NCBI RefSeq assembly: GCF_964063325.1
Contig: NZ_OZ061315.1
Coordinates: 2,852,001-2,916,000, forward strand
Reading direction: 5' to 3'
DNA: 64,000 nt
Source: Hafnia alvei
GTDB taxonomy: Bacteria; Pseudomonadota; Gammaproteobacteria; Enterobacterales; Enterobacteriaceae
Shown: positions 37,027-46,465 of the stretch, one piece after another
Layout: the number at the start of each line of letters is the position of its first letter
Numbering within the stretch: position 1 is the stretch's first letter
Notes under the pieces: generated by a model
The model's input: the letters and a program-made list of their open reading frames with translations, nothing else
Database searches by the model: none
Told to the model about the DNA's origin: nothing
Position numbers and translations under genes: made by a program

Positions 37027-37832
37027 GGCGGACAGCCTCGCATAAAAGGAGAAAACACCTGTGTGACATCATTAAGATTCTGAGTTTCTTGCAGCAGCGC
37101 CGTTTTCAATTGTTCAGGTAATACGACTTGTTGCACTAATGACGACGGAAGGATCTCATCAAAAAAGCTCGTACTTCCTTCTTTCAGCAGTACACGCTGC
37201 GGGCAATAATCTGCCGCAGGGAAAAGACGATGTTCAAGCATAACCACCGAGCACTGCAGCTCTTGCGCATAGCATTGAATAGCATCAAGCGCTTGATAGG
37301 TCGCCTCTTGGCTTAATCGCCCCAACGCCTGATCCAATACTAATAATTTTGGATGCATGACCAGAGCACAGGCGAGTAACACCCGCTGCGCTTCACCTCC
37401 CGATAGCGTCTGGGGGTTGCGTAAGCGCAGGTGCAGGCAATTGAAACGCGTCAGGGCAGTTTCAACTCGCGTCATTATTTCAGCGGCAGGCAGCGCTAAA
37501 TTCTGTGGCCCAAATGCAATTTCGTCTTCAACGGTAAAACAACAACCGGAAAACTGTAAATAGGGCGACTGCTGAACCCATTGGCGGGTATATTTCACTT
37601 CATGCTCGTGCAAAATGTTGCAACCCAACACCTCGCCCTGGCCTTGAATATGCCGCAATGCGTTTTCTTCAAGGGCTCCAACCAAAAATTTAGCCAGCAG
37701 GCTTTTTCCTGAACCATTCCCACCGAGAATGGCAAGCCAGTGCCCTTCTTCCAGCGTCAGGGTTATTGGCCCTAGCTGAAAAACGCCATGCACATCCACC
37801 ACTAACCGATCGATATCGAGTGATAAAGCCAA
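37020..37832 (-). CDS. ECF-type transporter ATPase A1 (Walker B Glu replaced by Gln)
   Basis: First energy-coupling ATPase. A TTG start with AAGGAGG six bases upstream gives 270 aa; the frame opens nine codons higher at another TTG. Walker A GGNGSGKS, signature LSGGEAQR and switch His (VVMLEHRLF) are present. Walker B reads LLVLDQALGRLS, so the catalytic Glu is Gln. With A2 intact this suggests one active site in the heterodimer. It overlaps the T-component gene by 31 bp. Confidence 0.87.
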   Translation of the reverse strand: MALSLDIDRLVVDVHGVFQLGPITLTLEEGHWLAILGGNGSGKSLLAKFLVGALEENALRHIQGQGEVLGCNILHEHEVKYTRQWVQQSPYLQFSGCCFTVEDEIAFGPQNLALPAAEIMTRVETALTRFNCLHLRLRNPQTLSGGEAQRVLLACALVMHPKLLVLDQALGRLSQEATYQALDAIQCYAQELQCSVVMLEHRLFPAADYCPQRVLLKEGSTSFFDEILPSSLVQQVVLPEQLKTALLQETQNLNDVTQVFSPFMRGCPPC

Positions 37833-38524
37833 AACGCACCTCCTTCGACCAGCAAACAACAGAGTAAAACAGCGCGCAAAAATGGCTCCCAGCGATGTTC
37901 GAAGATGGGTTTAAGAACGGTGCGATGTGGATAGAGACGAAATGCCCGCGCATCTAACGCAGCACTTCGCGTGGTTAAATCATTGAGACTTTGCAGTAGT
38001 AGAGGTGAAAGCAACGGTACGATCGTTTTCAATCGCTGAATAAGGGTGCCATCAAAACTCACGCCACGCGCGCTTTGTGCTTCTTTAATCGCGGCTAATT
38101 GCTGTTTAAGTTGCTCCTTTAGCAGTAGAGGGCCAGCGCACAAATAAGCGATGCCGACAGGTAAGCGACTAGATAATAAAGCAGCAACAAAGCGCTGAGT
38201 TGAGACTGTTTGCAGCCACAGTTGAGCGGCTGCAAAGAAAACGAGCAGACGTAACCACAGTGCAATGGCAAATATGGGAACGGTAAAACTGATTTTGTCA
38301 CTATGAGAAAACAGCGACTGGAGCCAGTGGCTGTGAACGAGCCACAGCCCTATTCCCATGGGGATCATAAAGGCCATCACCACTTTGATACGCCAGCGTG
38401 CCGCAGGCCAGATTATAATAATTGCCACAGGCACCAAGCCCCATCCAATAAGAATTGGCAGAGGCAAAAATAGCGCGCTGACGGAATACCAAAACCAGAG
38501 CGCTAGCCATGTAAAAGGATGCAT
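37802..38524 (-). CDS. ECF transporter T component (EcfT/CbiQ family)
   Basis: Membrane scaffold linking the two ATPases to the substrate-binding S component. 240 aa, about five hydrophobic segments, then the two coupling-helix motifs with Ala-Arg signatures (SARGVSFDG at about 141-149 and DARAFRLYPHR at about 199-209). Its start shares one base with the S-component stop. Confidence 0.87.
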   Translation of the reverse strand: MHPFTWLALWFWYSVSALFLPLPILIGWGLVPVAIIIIWPAARWRIKVVMAFMIPMGIGLWLVHSHWLQSLFSHSDKISFTVPIFAIALWLRLLVFFAAAQLWLQTVSTQRFVAALLSSRLPVGIAYLCAGPLLLKEQLKQQLAAIKEAQSARGVSFDGTLIQRLKTIVPLLSPLLLQSLNDLTTRSAALDARAFRLYPHRTVLKPIFEHRWEPFLRAVLLCCLLVEGGAFWLYHSISIG

Positions 38525-39105
38525 TAACGAATCGGTGCCATATGCGGGAAATTATGGCGCGTGCGCTCAGGCATGCGACGCAGAAGCCCCCATACAATCA
38601 GCACCGTTAGAATTTTATCTATAAGATTAACGCCGACAACGGTGAAAGCCACGGACTCTTGCAACCCTTCACCGACAGCATGTAAATAGGCCACCACGAA
38701 GTCAGCGCCACTTCCTGTCGCACCGCCAAACAGATAAGTCCGAATAGGCACCGCCACTACCGTTAAGCACAGCGTGATTACTACGCCGGTAATCACGACG
38801 CGGCCAAACGATTTAAACCACCCCGCTCGCGCCATCACACCAGCTACGCAGCCAATGACCATGGAAACAGGCGCAAAAGCAGCTGCAATCGGACCGGTTA
38901 GAAGTCCCCAGAGCAAATTAGTCACTAGCCCCGTAAATAACGCAACCCAAGGTCCCGCCAGCACTGCGCATAGTACGGTGCCAATCGAATCTAAAAAAAG
39001 GGGGAGTTTAAGCATAGAAATCATCTGCCCTGCGATCATATTAATCGCAACACAAATGACGATCAGAACTAAGCTACGACTAGAAAACTGGTATTTCTCT
39101 TTCAT
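38524..39105 (-). CDS. ECF transporter S component, substrate unknown
   Basis: Small membrane protein that would bind the substrate. 193 aa with about six membrane helices; LDSIGTVLCAVLAGPWVALF and FTGLVTNLLWGLLTGP are typical of a broad ECF S-component family. I cannot assign the ligand. No riboswitch was recognised upstream; the PPC-domain gene precedes it with a 4-bp overlap. Confidence 0.8.
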   Translation of the reverse strand: MKEKYQFSSRSLVLIVICVAINMIAGQMISMLKLPLFLDSIGTVLCAVLAGPWVALFTGLVTNLLWGLLTGPIAAAFAPVSMVIGCVAGVMARAGWFKSFGRVVITGVVITLCLTVVAVPIRTYLFGGATGSGADFVVAYLHAVGEGLQESVAFTVVGVNLIDKILTVLIVWGLLRRMPERTRHNFPHMAPIR

Positions 39106-39548
39106 TTATTCTCGTCCTTAAGAGCGTTGCGGGGCGTGATAGCTAATTCTTCGTAGCCGGATAAAACACAATCCTGACGTGAAAAATCGACATCACACAA
39201 CTCACCAATGATGAGTTCTAGCGTGGTTCTAACAATATTTCCAGGCATAACATGGCCACCGAACATCCGACCGGTTTCATCGGCAACCGACATATGCAGA
39301 TGTTCGAATTGGCTATCCAAAGTCCCGCCTAGGGCGATAACTTCAAATGTTCCTTCAATTAAGCTAGTGCGTTCGCACCCGGCGTATCGAAGCGAAACGG
39401 TTGAAAGGCTTCCAACCACGGAGGCGATCCAGCCTGCTTTGATGTGATGTGTGGCAATAAACTGCCTTAACTCGGCAATTAACTCTGTTCCCGGCAGAAG
39501 TCTGAGGGGGTAGAACTGGCTCGATGAGACTAAATCCTTAGCACGCAT
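39102..39548 (-). CDS. PPC/DUF296 domain protein
   Basis: 148 aa, essentially one PPC (plants and prokaryotes conserved) domain: LRLLPGTELIAELRQF, SVVGSLSTVSLRYAG, LGGTLDSQFEHLHMSVAD, FGGHVMPGNIVRTTLELIIG. The conserved His cluster probably binds a metal. Proteins of this kind are often called DNA-binding, but the function in bacteria is unsettled. It is the first gene of the ECF operon and so may act on, or sense, the transported substrate. Confidence 0.82.
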   Translation of the reverse strand: MRAKDLVSSSQFYPLRLLPGTELIAELRQFIATHHIKAGWIASVVGSLSTVSLRYAGCERTSLIEGTFEVIALGGTLDSQFEHLHMSVADETGRMFGGHVMPGNIVRTTLELIIGELCDVDFSRQDCVLSGYEELAITPRNALKDENK

Positions 39549-39723
39549 AAGTATTCCAGTATGTGATTCAACCGCACAATAGTAAGAAAAATAAAAGGGT
39601 TACTTTGCGATAAAGAACAAAGTTTTAGCTTTTTGTGCACTTAATCAGCAATCAGTCTCACTATTTTAATTAGCCGTTGACAGTCACCTCCACGCTCGCT
39701 AATATCTGCCCCGTTCAAACGAT

Positions 39724-39799
39724 TCCTCTGTAGTTCAGTCGGTAGAACGGCGGACTGTTAATCCGTATGTCACTGGTTCGAGTCCAGTCAGAGGAGCCA
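39724..39799 (+). tRNA. tRNA-Asn(GUU), copy 1
   Basis: 76 nt including an encoded CCA, with anticodon loop CTGTTAATC (GTT) and T-loop GGTTCGAGTCC. Begins TCCTCTG, pairing with CAGAGGA near the 3' end. Followed by a terminator. Confidence 0.98.
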
Positions 39800-39807
39800 T
39801 ATTTAAG

Positions 39808-39838
39808 AAGCCTGCTTAGGAAACTAAGCGGGCTTTTT
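39808..39838 (+). terminator. Terminator after tRNA-Asn copy 1
   Basis: AAGCCTGCTTAG-GAAA-CTAAGCGGGCTT then T's; 12-bp stem with one G-T pair. Confidence 0.9.
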
Positions 39839-40393
39839 GCTTTTCTGCGTATGCCGTCTGCGTATACCGAAAGAATTTGGTGGTCAGATTTGGGGTCAAT
39901 CAGGTTCGATAACAGGTTCAGGCAATCTTCAAGGCAGTAACACAGCGCCTACCTTTCACCCAGAAAATAGCATTCCATTCGCGAAGCGCTCGCAGTAGTC
40001 GGCTAATGCGGTGAAATCGGTTTGGGCATTAAATGAAAGTGTGAATGGAAAGCTTTCGGACGAATATGCTTGGGTGAGGATAGTAGCCATTTGGCAACCT
40101 CCAGTCGGATTTCATGCTTGAACGTTGCCGTTGAATTCTTTCTTGCAATGCTTGTGCGCTATTCACCTCACTGACGTAACTTAATCAAAGTGATGTTGAG
40201 AACGCCTGAGAAGTCATTTCCCGCAGAGAGGGCTATTTGTGCGAACAAAGGATCGTGCTCTGCAACAAAACTAAAATGAGATTAAGACAAAAACTCATCA
40301 TTATGCTTAGAAGATAAGCGAACAGTGCAAAAATAGTAATTTAGGCTTTACAGCCTCGTGAGAGGCCGCTATTATCTGCCTCATTCAAACGAT
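39839..40393. mobile_element. Integrative-element scar between tRNA-Asn 1 and 2
   Basis: About 550 bp flanked by tRNA-Asn genes, beginning with GGTGGTCAGATTTGGGGTC, a phrase of the sort seen at att junctions of tRNA-targeting integrases. It holds one small ORF (39956-40090) and no integrase. I infer a collapsed island or prophage whose two attachment copies are the flanking tRNAs. Confidence 0.5.
39956..40090 (-). CDS. 44-aa small ORF, copy 1
   Basis: MATILTQAYSSESFPFTLSF is the start; 44 codons preceded by a perfect GGAGG seven bases upstream. Family not recognised. The strong ribosome site and prophage-like setting suggest a real but shortened phage/island gene. An identical copy lies 1,032 bp away. 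Confidence 0.5.
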   Translation of the reverse strand: MATILTQAYSSESFPFTLSFNAQTDFTALADYCERFANGMLFSG

Positions 40394-40469
40394 TCCTCTG
40401 TAGTTCAGTCGGTAGAACGGCGGACTGTTAATCCGTATGTCACTGGTTCGAGTCCAGTCAGAGGAGCCA
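40394..40469 (+). tRNA. tRNA-Asn(GUU), copy 2
   Basis: Identical in sequence to copy 1; 3' flank AATTTGAGAAGCC differs from copies 1 and 3. Confidence 0.98.
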
Positions 40470-40477
40470 AATTTGAG

Positions 40478-40510
40478 AAGCCTGCTTAAGGAAACTTAAG
40501 CGGGCTTTTT
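40478..40510 (+). terminator. Terminator after tRNA-Asn copy 2
   Basis: AAGCCTGCTTAAG-GAAA-CTTAAGCGGGCTT followed by T's. The stem is one pair longer than after copy 1, with a matching change on both arms. The remaining spacer to 40755 has no gene. Confidence 0.9.
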
Positions 40511-40755
40511 GCTGTTTGCATTCAGCTATACAATCTATTGATATTTGTTGAGCTACTCGTTTTTGCATCCAGTATGCTTCTACTTTCGTCGGTTTTACGT
40601 CTCAGATACTTACAAACTCACAAATGATGGTAAATCATCCATGTAATCCTAAAAAATCAACATGATGACGATAAATCAATCAAACAAATCACATTTTATG
40701 TTTAACACTTTACAGTGGAATACTCCCTCGCTATTATGCGCCTCGTTCACACGAT

Positions 40756-40831
40756 TCCTCTGTAGTTCAGTCGGTAGAACGGCGGACTGTTAATCCGTAT
40801 GTCACTGGTTCGAGTCCAGTCAGAGGAGCCA
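40756..40831 (+). tRNA. tRNA-Asn(GUU), copy 3
   Basis: Identical to copy 1; start of the second 1,032-bp copy. Confidence 0.98.
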
Positions 40832-40839
40832 TATTTAAG

Positions 40840-40870
40840 AAGCCTGCTTAGGAAACTAAGCGGGCTTTTT
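40840..40870 (+). terminator. Terminator after tRNA-Asn copy 3
   Basis: Same hairpin as at 39808-39838, displaced by 1,032 bp. Confidence 0.9.
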
Positions 40871-41425
40871 GCTTTTCTGCGTATGCCGTCTGCGTATACC
40901 GAAAGAATTTGGTGGTCAGATTTGGGGTCAATCAGGTTCGATAACAGGTTCAGGCAATCTTCAAGGCAGTAACACAGCGCCTACCTTTCACCCAGAAAAT
41001 AGCATTCCATTCGCGAAGCGCTCGCAGTAGTCGGCTAATGCGGTGAAATCGGTTTGGGCATTAAATGAAAGTGTGAATGGAAAGCTTTCGGACGAATATG
41101 CTTGGGTGAGGATAGTAGCCATTTGGCAACCTCCAGTCGGATTTCATGCTTGAACGTTGCCGTTGAATTCTTTCTTGCAATGCTTGTGCGCTATTCACCT
41201 CACTGACGTAACTTAATCAAAGTGATGTTGAGAACGCCTGAGAAGTCATTTCCCGCAGAGAGGGCTATTTGTGCGAACAAAGGATCGTGCTCTGCAACAA
41301 AACTAAAATGAGATTAAGACAAAAACTCATCATTATGCTTAGAAGATAAGCGAACAGTGCAAAAATAGTAATTTAGGCTTTACAGCCTCGTGAGAGGCCG
41401 CTATTATCTGCCTCGTTCAAACGAT
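40871..41425. mobile_element. Integrative-element scar, second copy
   Basis: Duplicate of 39839-40393, with the second copy of the 44-aa ORF. Confidence 0.5.
40988..41122 (-). CDS. 44-aa small ORF, copy 2
   Basis: Duplicate of the ORF at 39956-40090 with the same GGAGG site. Confidence 0.5.
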   Translation of the reverse strand: MATILTQAYSSESFPFTLSFNAQTDFTALADYCERFANGMLFSG

Positions 41426-41501
41426 TCCTCTGTAGTTCAGTCGGTAGAACGGCGGACTGTTAATCCGTATGTCACTGGTTCGAGTCCAGTCAGAGGAGCC
41501 A
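41426..41501 (+). tRNA. tRNA-Asn(GUU), copy 4
   Basis: Identical to copy 1; 3' flank as for copy 2. Confidence 0.98.
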
Positions 41502-41509
41502 AATTTGAG

Positions 41510-41542
41510 AAGCCTGCTTAAGGAAACTTAAGCGGGCTTTTT
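41510..41542 (+). terminator. Terminator after tRNA-Asn copy 4
   Basis: Same hairpin as at 40478-40510. Confidence 0.9.
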
Positions 41543-41787
41543 GCTGTTTGCATTCAGCTATACAATCTATTGATATTTATTGAGCTACTCGTTTTTGCAT
41601 CCAGTATGCTTCTACTTTCGTCGGTTTTACGTCTCAGATACTTACAAACTCACAAATGATGGTAAATCATCCATGTAATCCTAAAAAATCAACATGATGA
41701 CGATAAATCAATCAAACAAATCACATTTTATGTTTAACACTTTACAGTGGAATACTCCCTCGCTATTATGCGCCTCGTTCACACGAT

Positions 41788-41863
41788 TCCTCTGTAGTTC
41801 AGTCGGTAGAACGGCGGACTGTTAATCCGTATGTCACTGGTTCGAGTCCAGTCAGAGGAGCCA
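41788..41863 (+). tRNA. tRNA-Asn(GUU), copy 5
   Basis: Identical to the others. The 5' flank (CGTTCACACGAT) matches copy 3; the 3' flank is unique DNA leading to tmaR, so this marks the right edge of the array. Confidence 0.98.
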
Positions 41864-41871
41864 AATTTGAG

Positions 41872-41902
41872 AAACCTGCTTAGGAAACTAAGCGGGTTTT
41901 TT
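41872..41902 (+). terminator. Terminator after tRNA-Asn copy 5
   Basis: AAACCTGCTTAG-GAAA-CTAAGCGGGTTT then T's; a paired G-to-A / C-to-T change relative to the other terminators keeps the stem. Confidence 0.9.
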
Positions 41903-42053
41903 GTTTTTTATCCCTTGGGTTTTTCGAGCTGCCCCATACGCATATTAAGATTTAACCGCTAGCGAAATTTGTTTAACTTGATTGGAAGGTGAAGCAAGAA
42001 TTTGCATTTGAAGTGCAGGCAGAGCGAGATGCCCTGCCTGTGGGATAGGGATC

Positions 42054-42410
<357 letters not shown>

Positions 42411-42575
42411 TCAGGCTGTGACTAACAAGATACCGTTTCACGGCTTCGAGGTATAGCCTCTCACTATTCTTATATTACCCAGTTTAGCCATCCGGCAACA
42501 TGATAAAAACACCTCAAATAGTGAATAAAGATGACTAAATGCTGAAATTTCGCGCAAACGAGTCAATTTTGGACG

Positions 42576-42600
42576 AAAAAAATCCGGGCAAGCCCGGATC
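42576..42600 (-). terminator. Terminator of gnd
   Basis: ATCCGGGC-AA-GCCCGGAT; on the - strand it is followed by a run of T's, 30 bp past the gnd stop. Confidence 0.88.
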
Positions 42601-42629
42601 TTGATTTCTACGTTCAATGACGCCGAATG

Positions 42630-44042
42630 TTAGTCTTGCAGCCACTCAGTGTGGAATACACCTTCTTTATCAGTGCGCTTATAGGTGTGCGCACCAAAGT
42701 AATCACGCTGAGCCTGAATCAGGTTAGCCGGCAACACTGCTGAGCGATAGCTATCGTAGTAGGAAATCGCCGCAGAGAACGTAGGCGTTGGGATACCATT
42801 CTGTACAGCGTAAGACACCACGTCACGCAGCGCTTGCTGGTACTCATCAGCAATTTTCTTGAAGTACGGAGCCAGCAGCAGGTTTGCAATTGAGGCATCC
42901 TGAGCATAAGCGTCAGTGATTTTCTGCAGGAACTGTGCACGAATAATACAGCCGGCGCGGAAAATCTTAGCAATCTCGCCGTAGTTCAGATCCCAGCTGT
43001 ATTCCTCTGATGCAGCACGCAGCTGAGAGAAGCCCTGCGCGTAAGAAACGATTTTGCCGAGGTACAGCGCACGACGAACTTTCTCAACGAATTCTGCTTT
43101 GTCACCGCTAAAGACCTGAGCCTTCGGACCAGACAACACTTTAGATGCCGCAACGCGCTGATCTTTCAGTGAAGAGATATAGCGTGCAAACACGGATTCC
43201 GTAATCAGAGACAATGGTTCGCCCAAATCCAGAGAGCTCTGGCTGGTCCATTTACCGGTGCCTTTGTTAGCCGCTTCGTCCAAGATCACATCTACCAGAT
43301 ATTTGCCCTCTTCATCTTTTTTGGTGAAGATATCTTTAGTGATGTCGATCAGGTAGCTGTTCAGTTCGCCTTTATTCCATTCGGTAAAGGTCGTTGCCAG
43401 CTCGTCATTAGACAGATTCAGGCCATGTTTCAGCAGAGAATAGGCTTCAGCAATCAGCTGCATATCACCGTATTCGATACCGTTGTGGACCATTTTCACA
43501 TAGTGACCAGCACCATCAGAACCGATGTAGGTTACGCACGCCTCGCCGTCTTCTGCAACCGCAGCAATTTTCTTCAGGATAGGAGCTACCAGTTCATAGG
43601 CATGTTTCTGGCCACCAGGCATGATAGATGGGCCTTTCAGCGCGCCTTCTTCACCACCGGAAACACCGGTACCAATGAAGTTAAAACCTTCAGCAGACAG
43701 TTCGCGGTTACGGCGAATAGTGTCTTGGAAGAAGGTATTGCCGCCATCGATTAGAATATCGCCTTTTTCCAGATAAGGCTTCAGGGAATCGATAGTCTTA
43801 TCAGTAGCTTCACCAGCCTTCACCATCAACAGGATACGACGAGGCTTCTCAAGGGATTCAACGAATTCCTGTACCGTGTAATAAGGTACTAAATTCTTGC
43901 CCGGGTTCTCAGCAACGACTTCGTCGGTCTTGTCCGTGGAACGGTTAAAGATGGATACGGTATAACCGCGGCTTTCGATGTTGAGCGCGAGGTTACGCCC
44001 CATCACTGCCATACCGACAACGCCGATCTGTTGTTTGGACAT
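42630..44042 (-). CDS. gnd: 6-phosphogluconate dehydrogenase, decarboxylating
   Basis: Pentose phosphate enzyme: 6-phosphogluconate to ribulose 5-phosphate with NADPH. 470 aa; NADP-binding [18 protein letters not shown] at the N-terminus (residues 6-23), the catalytic signature [10 protein letters not shown], and [15 protein letters not shown]. It flanks O-antigen clusters in many enterobacteria and shares their recombination. Confidence 0.97.
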   Translation of the reverse strand: MSKQQIGVVGMAVMGRNLALNIESRGYTVSIFNRSTDKTDEVVAENPGKNLVPYYTVQEFVESLEKPRRILLMVKAGEATDKTIDSLKPYLEKGDILIDGGNTFFQDTIRRNRELSAEGFNFIGTGVSGGEEGALKGPSIMPGGQKHAYELVAPILKKIAAVAEDGEACVTYIGSDGAGHYVKMVHNGIEYGDMQLIAEAYSLLKHGLNLSNDELATTFTEWNKGELNSYLIDITKDIFTKKDEEGKYLVDVILDEAANKGTGKWTSQSSLDLGEPLSLITESVFARYISSLKDQRVAASKVLSGPKAQVFSGDKAEFVEKVRRALYLGKIVSYAQGFSQLRAASEEYSWDLNYGEIAKIFRAGCIIRAQFLQKITDAYAQDASIANLLLAPYFKKIADEYQQALRDVVSYAVQNGIPTPTFSAAISYYDSYRSAVLPANLIQAQRDYFGAHTYKRTDKEGVFHTEWLQD

Positions 44043-44212
44043 TGGAAACTCCTGTCTAAGGGATGATACCTGCGAGGACTCTCCTCACAGCACATGTGTG
44101 GCAGCTATGTTAACTCAGCTTGCAGTTAATGGGATAGCGATTGATGCGATAGATGTTTCAAGCGTTCAGAAGGTGTACGCATACGTTTGCTAAAACTTGG
44201 AGTTTAAAATAT

Positions 44213-44237
44213 AAAAAAAGCCCGCAAGCGGGCTTTT
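44213..44237 (-). terminator. Terminator of ugd
   Basis: AAGCCCGC-AA-GCGGGCTT, with a T-run of seven on the - strand, 37 bp past the ugd stop. Confidence 0.88.
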
Positions 44238-44273
44238 ACATTTAGTTTACGAACTCACTGTGCTCACAACGGA

Positions 44274-45440
44274 TTAATCACCACCGAAAAGATCACGGGT
44301 ATAGACTTTACTTGCAACATCCGCCAGCTGTTCATCCATGCGGTTAGAGATAATAATGTCAGAACGTGCTTTAAATGCATCCAGATCGTTCATCACTGGT
44401 GAGTTAAAGAAGCTATCTTCTTCCATCACCGGCTCATAGATCACCACCTCAACGCCTTTCGCCTTGATGCGCTTCATAATGCCCTGAATCGATGATGCTC
44501 TGAAATTATCTGAGCCACTCTTCATAATCAAACGATAGATACCCACCGTTTTAGGCTGGTGCGACAAAATAGATTCGGCAATGAAGTCTTTACGCGTGCG
44601 GTTCGCATCAACGATAGCGCCGATGAGATTATTCGGTACCGATGAATAGTTTGCGAGCAGTTGCTTGGTATCTTTCGGCAAGCAATAGCCACCATAGCCA
44701 AATGACGGATTATTGTAGTGATTACCAATGCGCGGATCTAAACAAACCCCGTCAATAATCTGACGCGTGTTCAATCCGAGGGCTTCAGCGTAGCTATCCA
44801 GCTCATTAAAGTAAGCCACACGCATCGCCAGATAGGTATTGGCAAATAACTTAATGGCTTCCGCTTCAGTTGAGTCAGTGAAAAGAACCTGGATATCTTC
44901 TTTGATTGCACCTTCAACTAACAACGCGGCAAATTTTTCTGCACGTTCTGAACGCTCACCAATCACAATCCGTGATGGATAAAGATTATCGTAAAGCGCC
45001 CGCCCTTCGCGTAAGAATTCTGGCGAGAAGAAAATATTCTCAACACCTAGCTCTTCACGAATGCTCTGTGTATAGCCAACCGGCACCGTTGATTTGATCA
45101 CCATCACCGCATTAGGGTTGATAGCCATCACATCTTTAATCACAGACTCAACCGACGAGGTATTAAAGTAGTTAGTTTTGGGGTCGTAATCAGTTGGCGT
45201 TGCAATGATGACAAAGTCTGCATTTTGATAGGCGTCTTCTTTGTCGATCGTTGCACGGAAGCTGAGGGGTTTATGGGTTAAATAATGCTCGATTTCTTTA
45301 TCAACGATAGGCGATTTTTTTTGATTTAATAACTCTACCTTTGATTCAACGATATCTAACGCAACAACTTCATGATTTTGAGCGATCAAGAGACCATTAG
45401 ATAACCCAACATAACCCGTACCACTAATTGCAATTTTCAT
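44274..45440 (-). CDS. ugd: UDP-glucose 6-dehydrogenase
   Basis: Makes UDP-glucuronate for lipid A aminoarabinose and surface polysaccharides. 388 aa; NAD site [14 protein letters not shown] at the N-terminus, catalytic Cys in [14 protein letters not shown] (about residue 255), and [10 protein letters not shown]. It lies between galF and gnd; 124 bp separates it from galF, leaving room for its own promoter. Confidence 0.96.
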   Translation of the reverse strand: MKIAISGTGYVGLSNGLLIAQNHEVVALDIVESKVELLNQKKSPIVDKEIEHYLTHKPLSFRATIDKEDAYQNADFVIIATPTDYDPKTNYFNTSSVESVIKDVMAINPNAVMVIKSTVPVGYTQSIREELGVENIFFSPEFLREGRALYDNLYPSRIVIGERSERAEKFAALLVEGAIKEDIQVLFTDSTEAEAIKLFANTYLAMRVAYFNELDSYAEALGLNTRQIIDGVCLDPRIGNHYNNPSFGYGGYCLPKDTKQLLANYSSVPNNLIGAIVDANRTRKDFIAESILSHQPKTVGIYRLIMKSGSDNFRASSIQGIMKRIKAKGVEVVIYEPVMEEDSFFNSPVMNDLDAFKARSDIIISNRMDEQLADVASKVYTRDLFGGD

Positions 45441-45564
45441 GAAAATTTCTCTGAAAAAATGAATTGTTAAGGTATCGAATAATATATTAAAAAATCAGTA
45501 ATATATCTAACGAACTCTAAATCGCGAGAGCCTTTTAACAAATCATTTCATTCTTAATTAATAC

Positions 45565-46464
45565 CTAAAGTGATTTCTGCAGTTGTTTTAACCAATTTTT
45601 GAATGCAGTCCCCTGTGATGGATGATTCAGACCATAAGCGACAAACGCCTCAGCATAGCCAAGTTTCTCACCACAGTTATAAGCTTTGCCCACCATGCGA
45701 TAGGCTTCAACAGGCAGATGCTGCAACATTGTTGCAATAGCATCAGAAAGTTGAATACGCTCCCAAGCGCCATAGCCCGTAGTTTCCAGAATAGGCCAAA
45801 TAGCGCCAGACAGAACGTAGCGCCCCACCGCAGATAGATCTGAGTTATACATTTCTGCATTTTCAGGTTTCTCTACGATAGACGTCATACGAGCGGTTTG
45901 CCCTTGCTCAAGAACTTCGCTGTCACAGTTAATCACCGAGTACTCTGACAGCTCTTCAATTGGTGTTGATTGCACAAGTACCTGACTGCGGCCAGTTTCA
46001 CTGAAACGCTGTACCATCGATGCTAAATTCTCTCTCGAAGCATCATAGGTAGAGTCGTCCAAAAGGATATCCGGCAGCACCACCACAAACGGGTTGTCAC
46101 CGACTAATGGTTTGGCGCAAAGAATTGCGTGGCCCAAACCAAGTTGTTTGTGCTGACGTACGCTGTTGATAGTGACGCCCTTCGGACAGATCGACTGTAC
46201 TTCAGCCAATAACTGACGTTTCACACGTGCCTCAAGCAAAGCTTCAAGCTCGTAAGAAGTATCGAAGTGGTTTTCGATAGCATTTTTAGATGAGTTAGTG
46301 ACCAAAATAATTTCTTTGATACCCGCAGCTACGCATTCATTCACGATCTTCTGAATAAGCGGAATATCAACGATTGGTAGAAGCTCTTTAGGAATTGCTT
46401 TGGTAGCCGGCAGCATTTTCATGCCAAGGCCAGCGACGGGGATGACGGCTTTGATGTTTGTCAT
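45565..46464 (-). CDS. galF: UTP-glucose-1-phosphate uridylyltransferase-like protein GalF
   Basis: GalU paralogue thought to modulate UDP-glucose level. 299 aa from [12 protein letters not shown]; the frame opens 44 codons further up inside the epimerase gene. The motif is [19 protein letters not shown]; the Met after GLGM is GalF-like rather than the GLGTR of GalU. Unlike the classical galF-wz*-gnd order, galF here is at the distal end next to ugd. It begins 1 bp after the epimerase stop. Confidence 0.9.
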   Translation of the reverse strand: MTNIKAVIPVAGLGMKMLPATKAIPKELLPIVDIPLIQKIVNECVAAGIKEIILVTNSSKNAIENHFDTSYELEALLEARVKRQLLAEVQSICPKGVTINSVRQHKQLGLGHAILCAKPLVGDNPFVVVLPDILLDDSTYDASRENLASMVQRFSETGRSQVLVQSTPIEELSEYSVINCDSEVLEQGQTARMTSIVEKPENAEMYNSDLSAVGRYVLSGAIWPILETTGYGAWERIQLSDAIATMLQHLPVEAYRMVGKAYNCGEKLGYAEAFVAYGLNHPSQGTAFKNWLKQLQKSL

Positions 46465-46465
46465 T

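Larger units (their letters stand above)
39724..40755 (+). repeat. 1,032-bp tandem duplication, first copy
   Basis: Positions 39724-40755 and 40756-41787 are near identical, including two tRNA-Asn genes each, a 44-codon ORF and all spacers. By eye only two differences were noted: CTCATTC versus CTCGTTC before the second tRNA of each copy, and ATTTGTTG versus ATTTATTG in the second spacer. Confidence 0.93.
40756..41787 (+). repeat. 1,032-bp tandem duplication, second copy
   Basis: Second copy of the unit at 39724-40755. A fifth tRNA begins exactly where a third copy would start, which points to recombination between tRNA genes as the source. Confidence 0.93.

Noticed and set aside
39724..41863. 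CRISPR-like regular repetition
   Set aside because: The repeats are whole tRNA genes with long spacers that are themselves duplicated; no cas genes.
45536..45572. Possible PmrA box (CTTAAT, five bases, CCTAAA) before ugd
   Set aside because: The second half-site is poor and it overlaps the galF stop; not convincing beside the perfect box at eptA.
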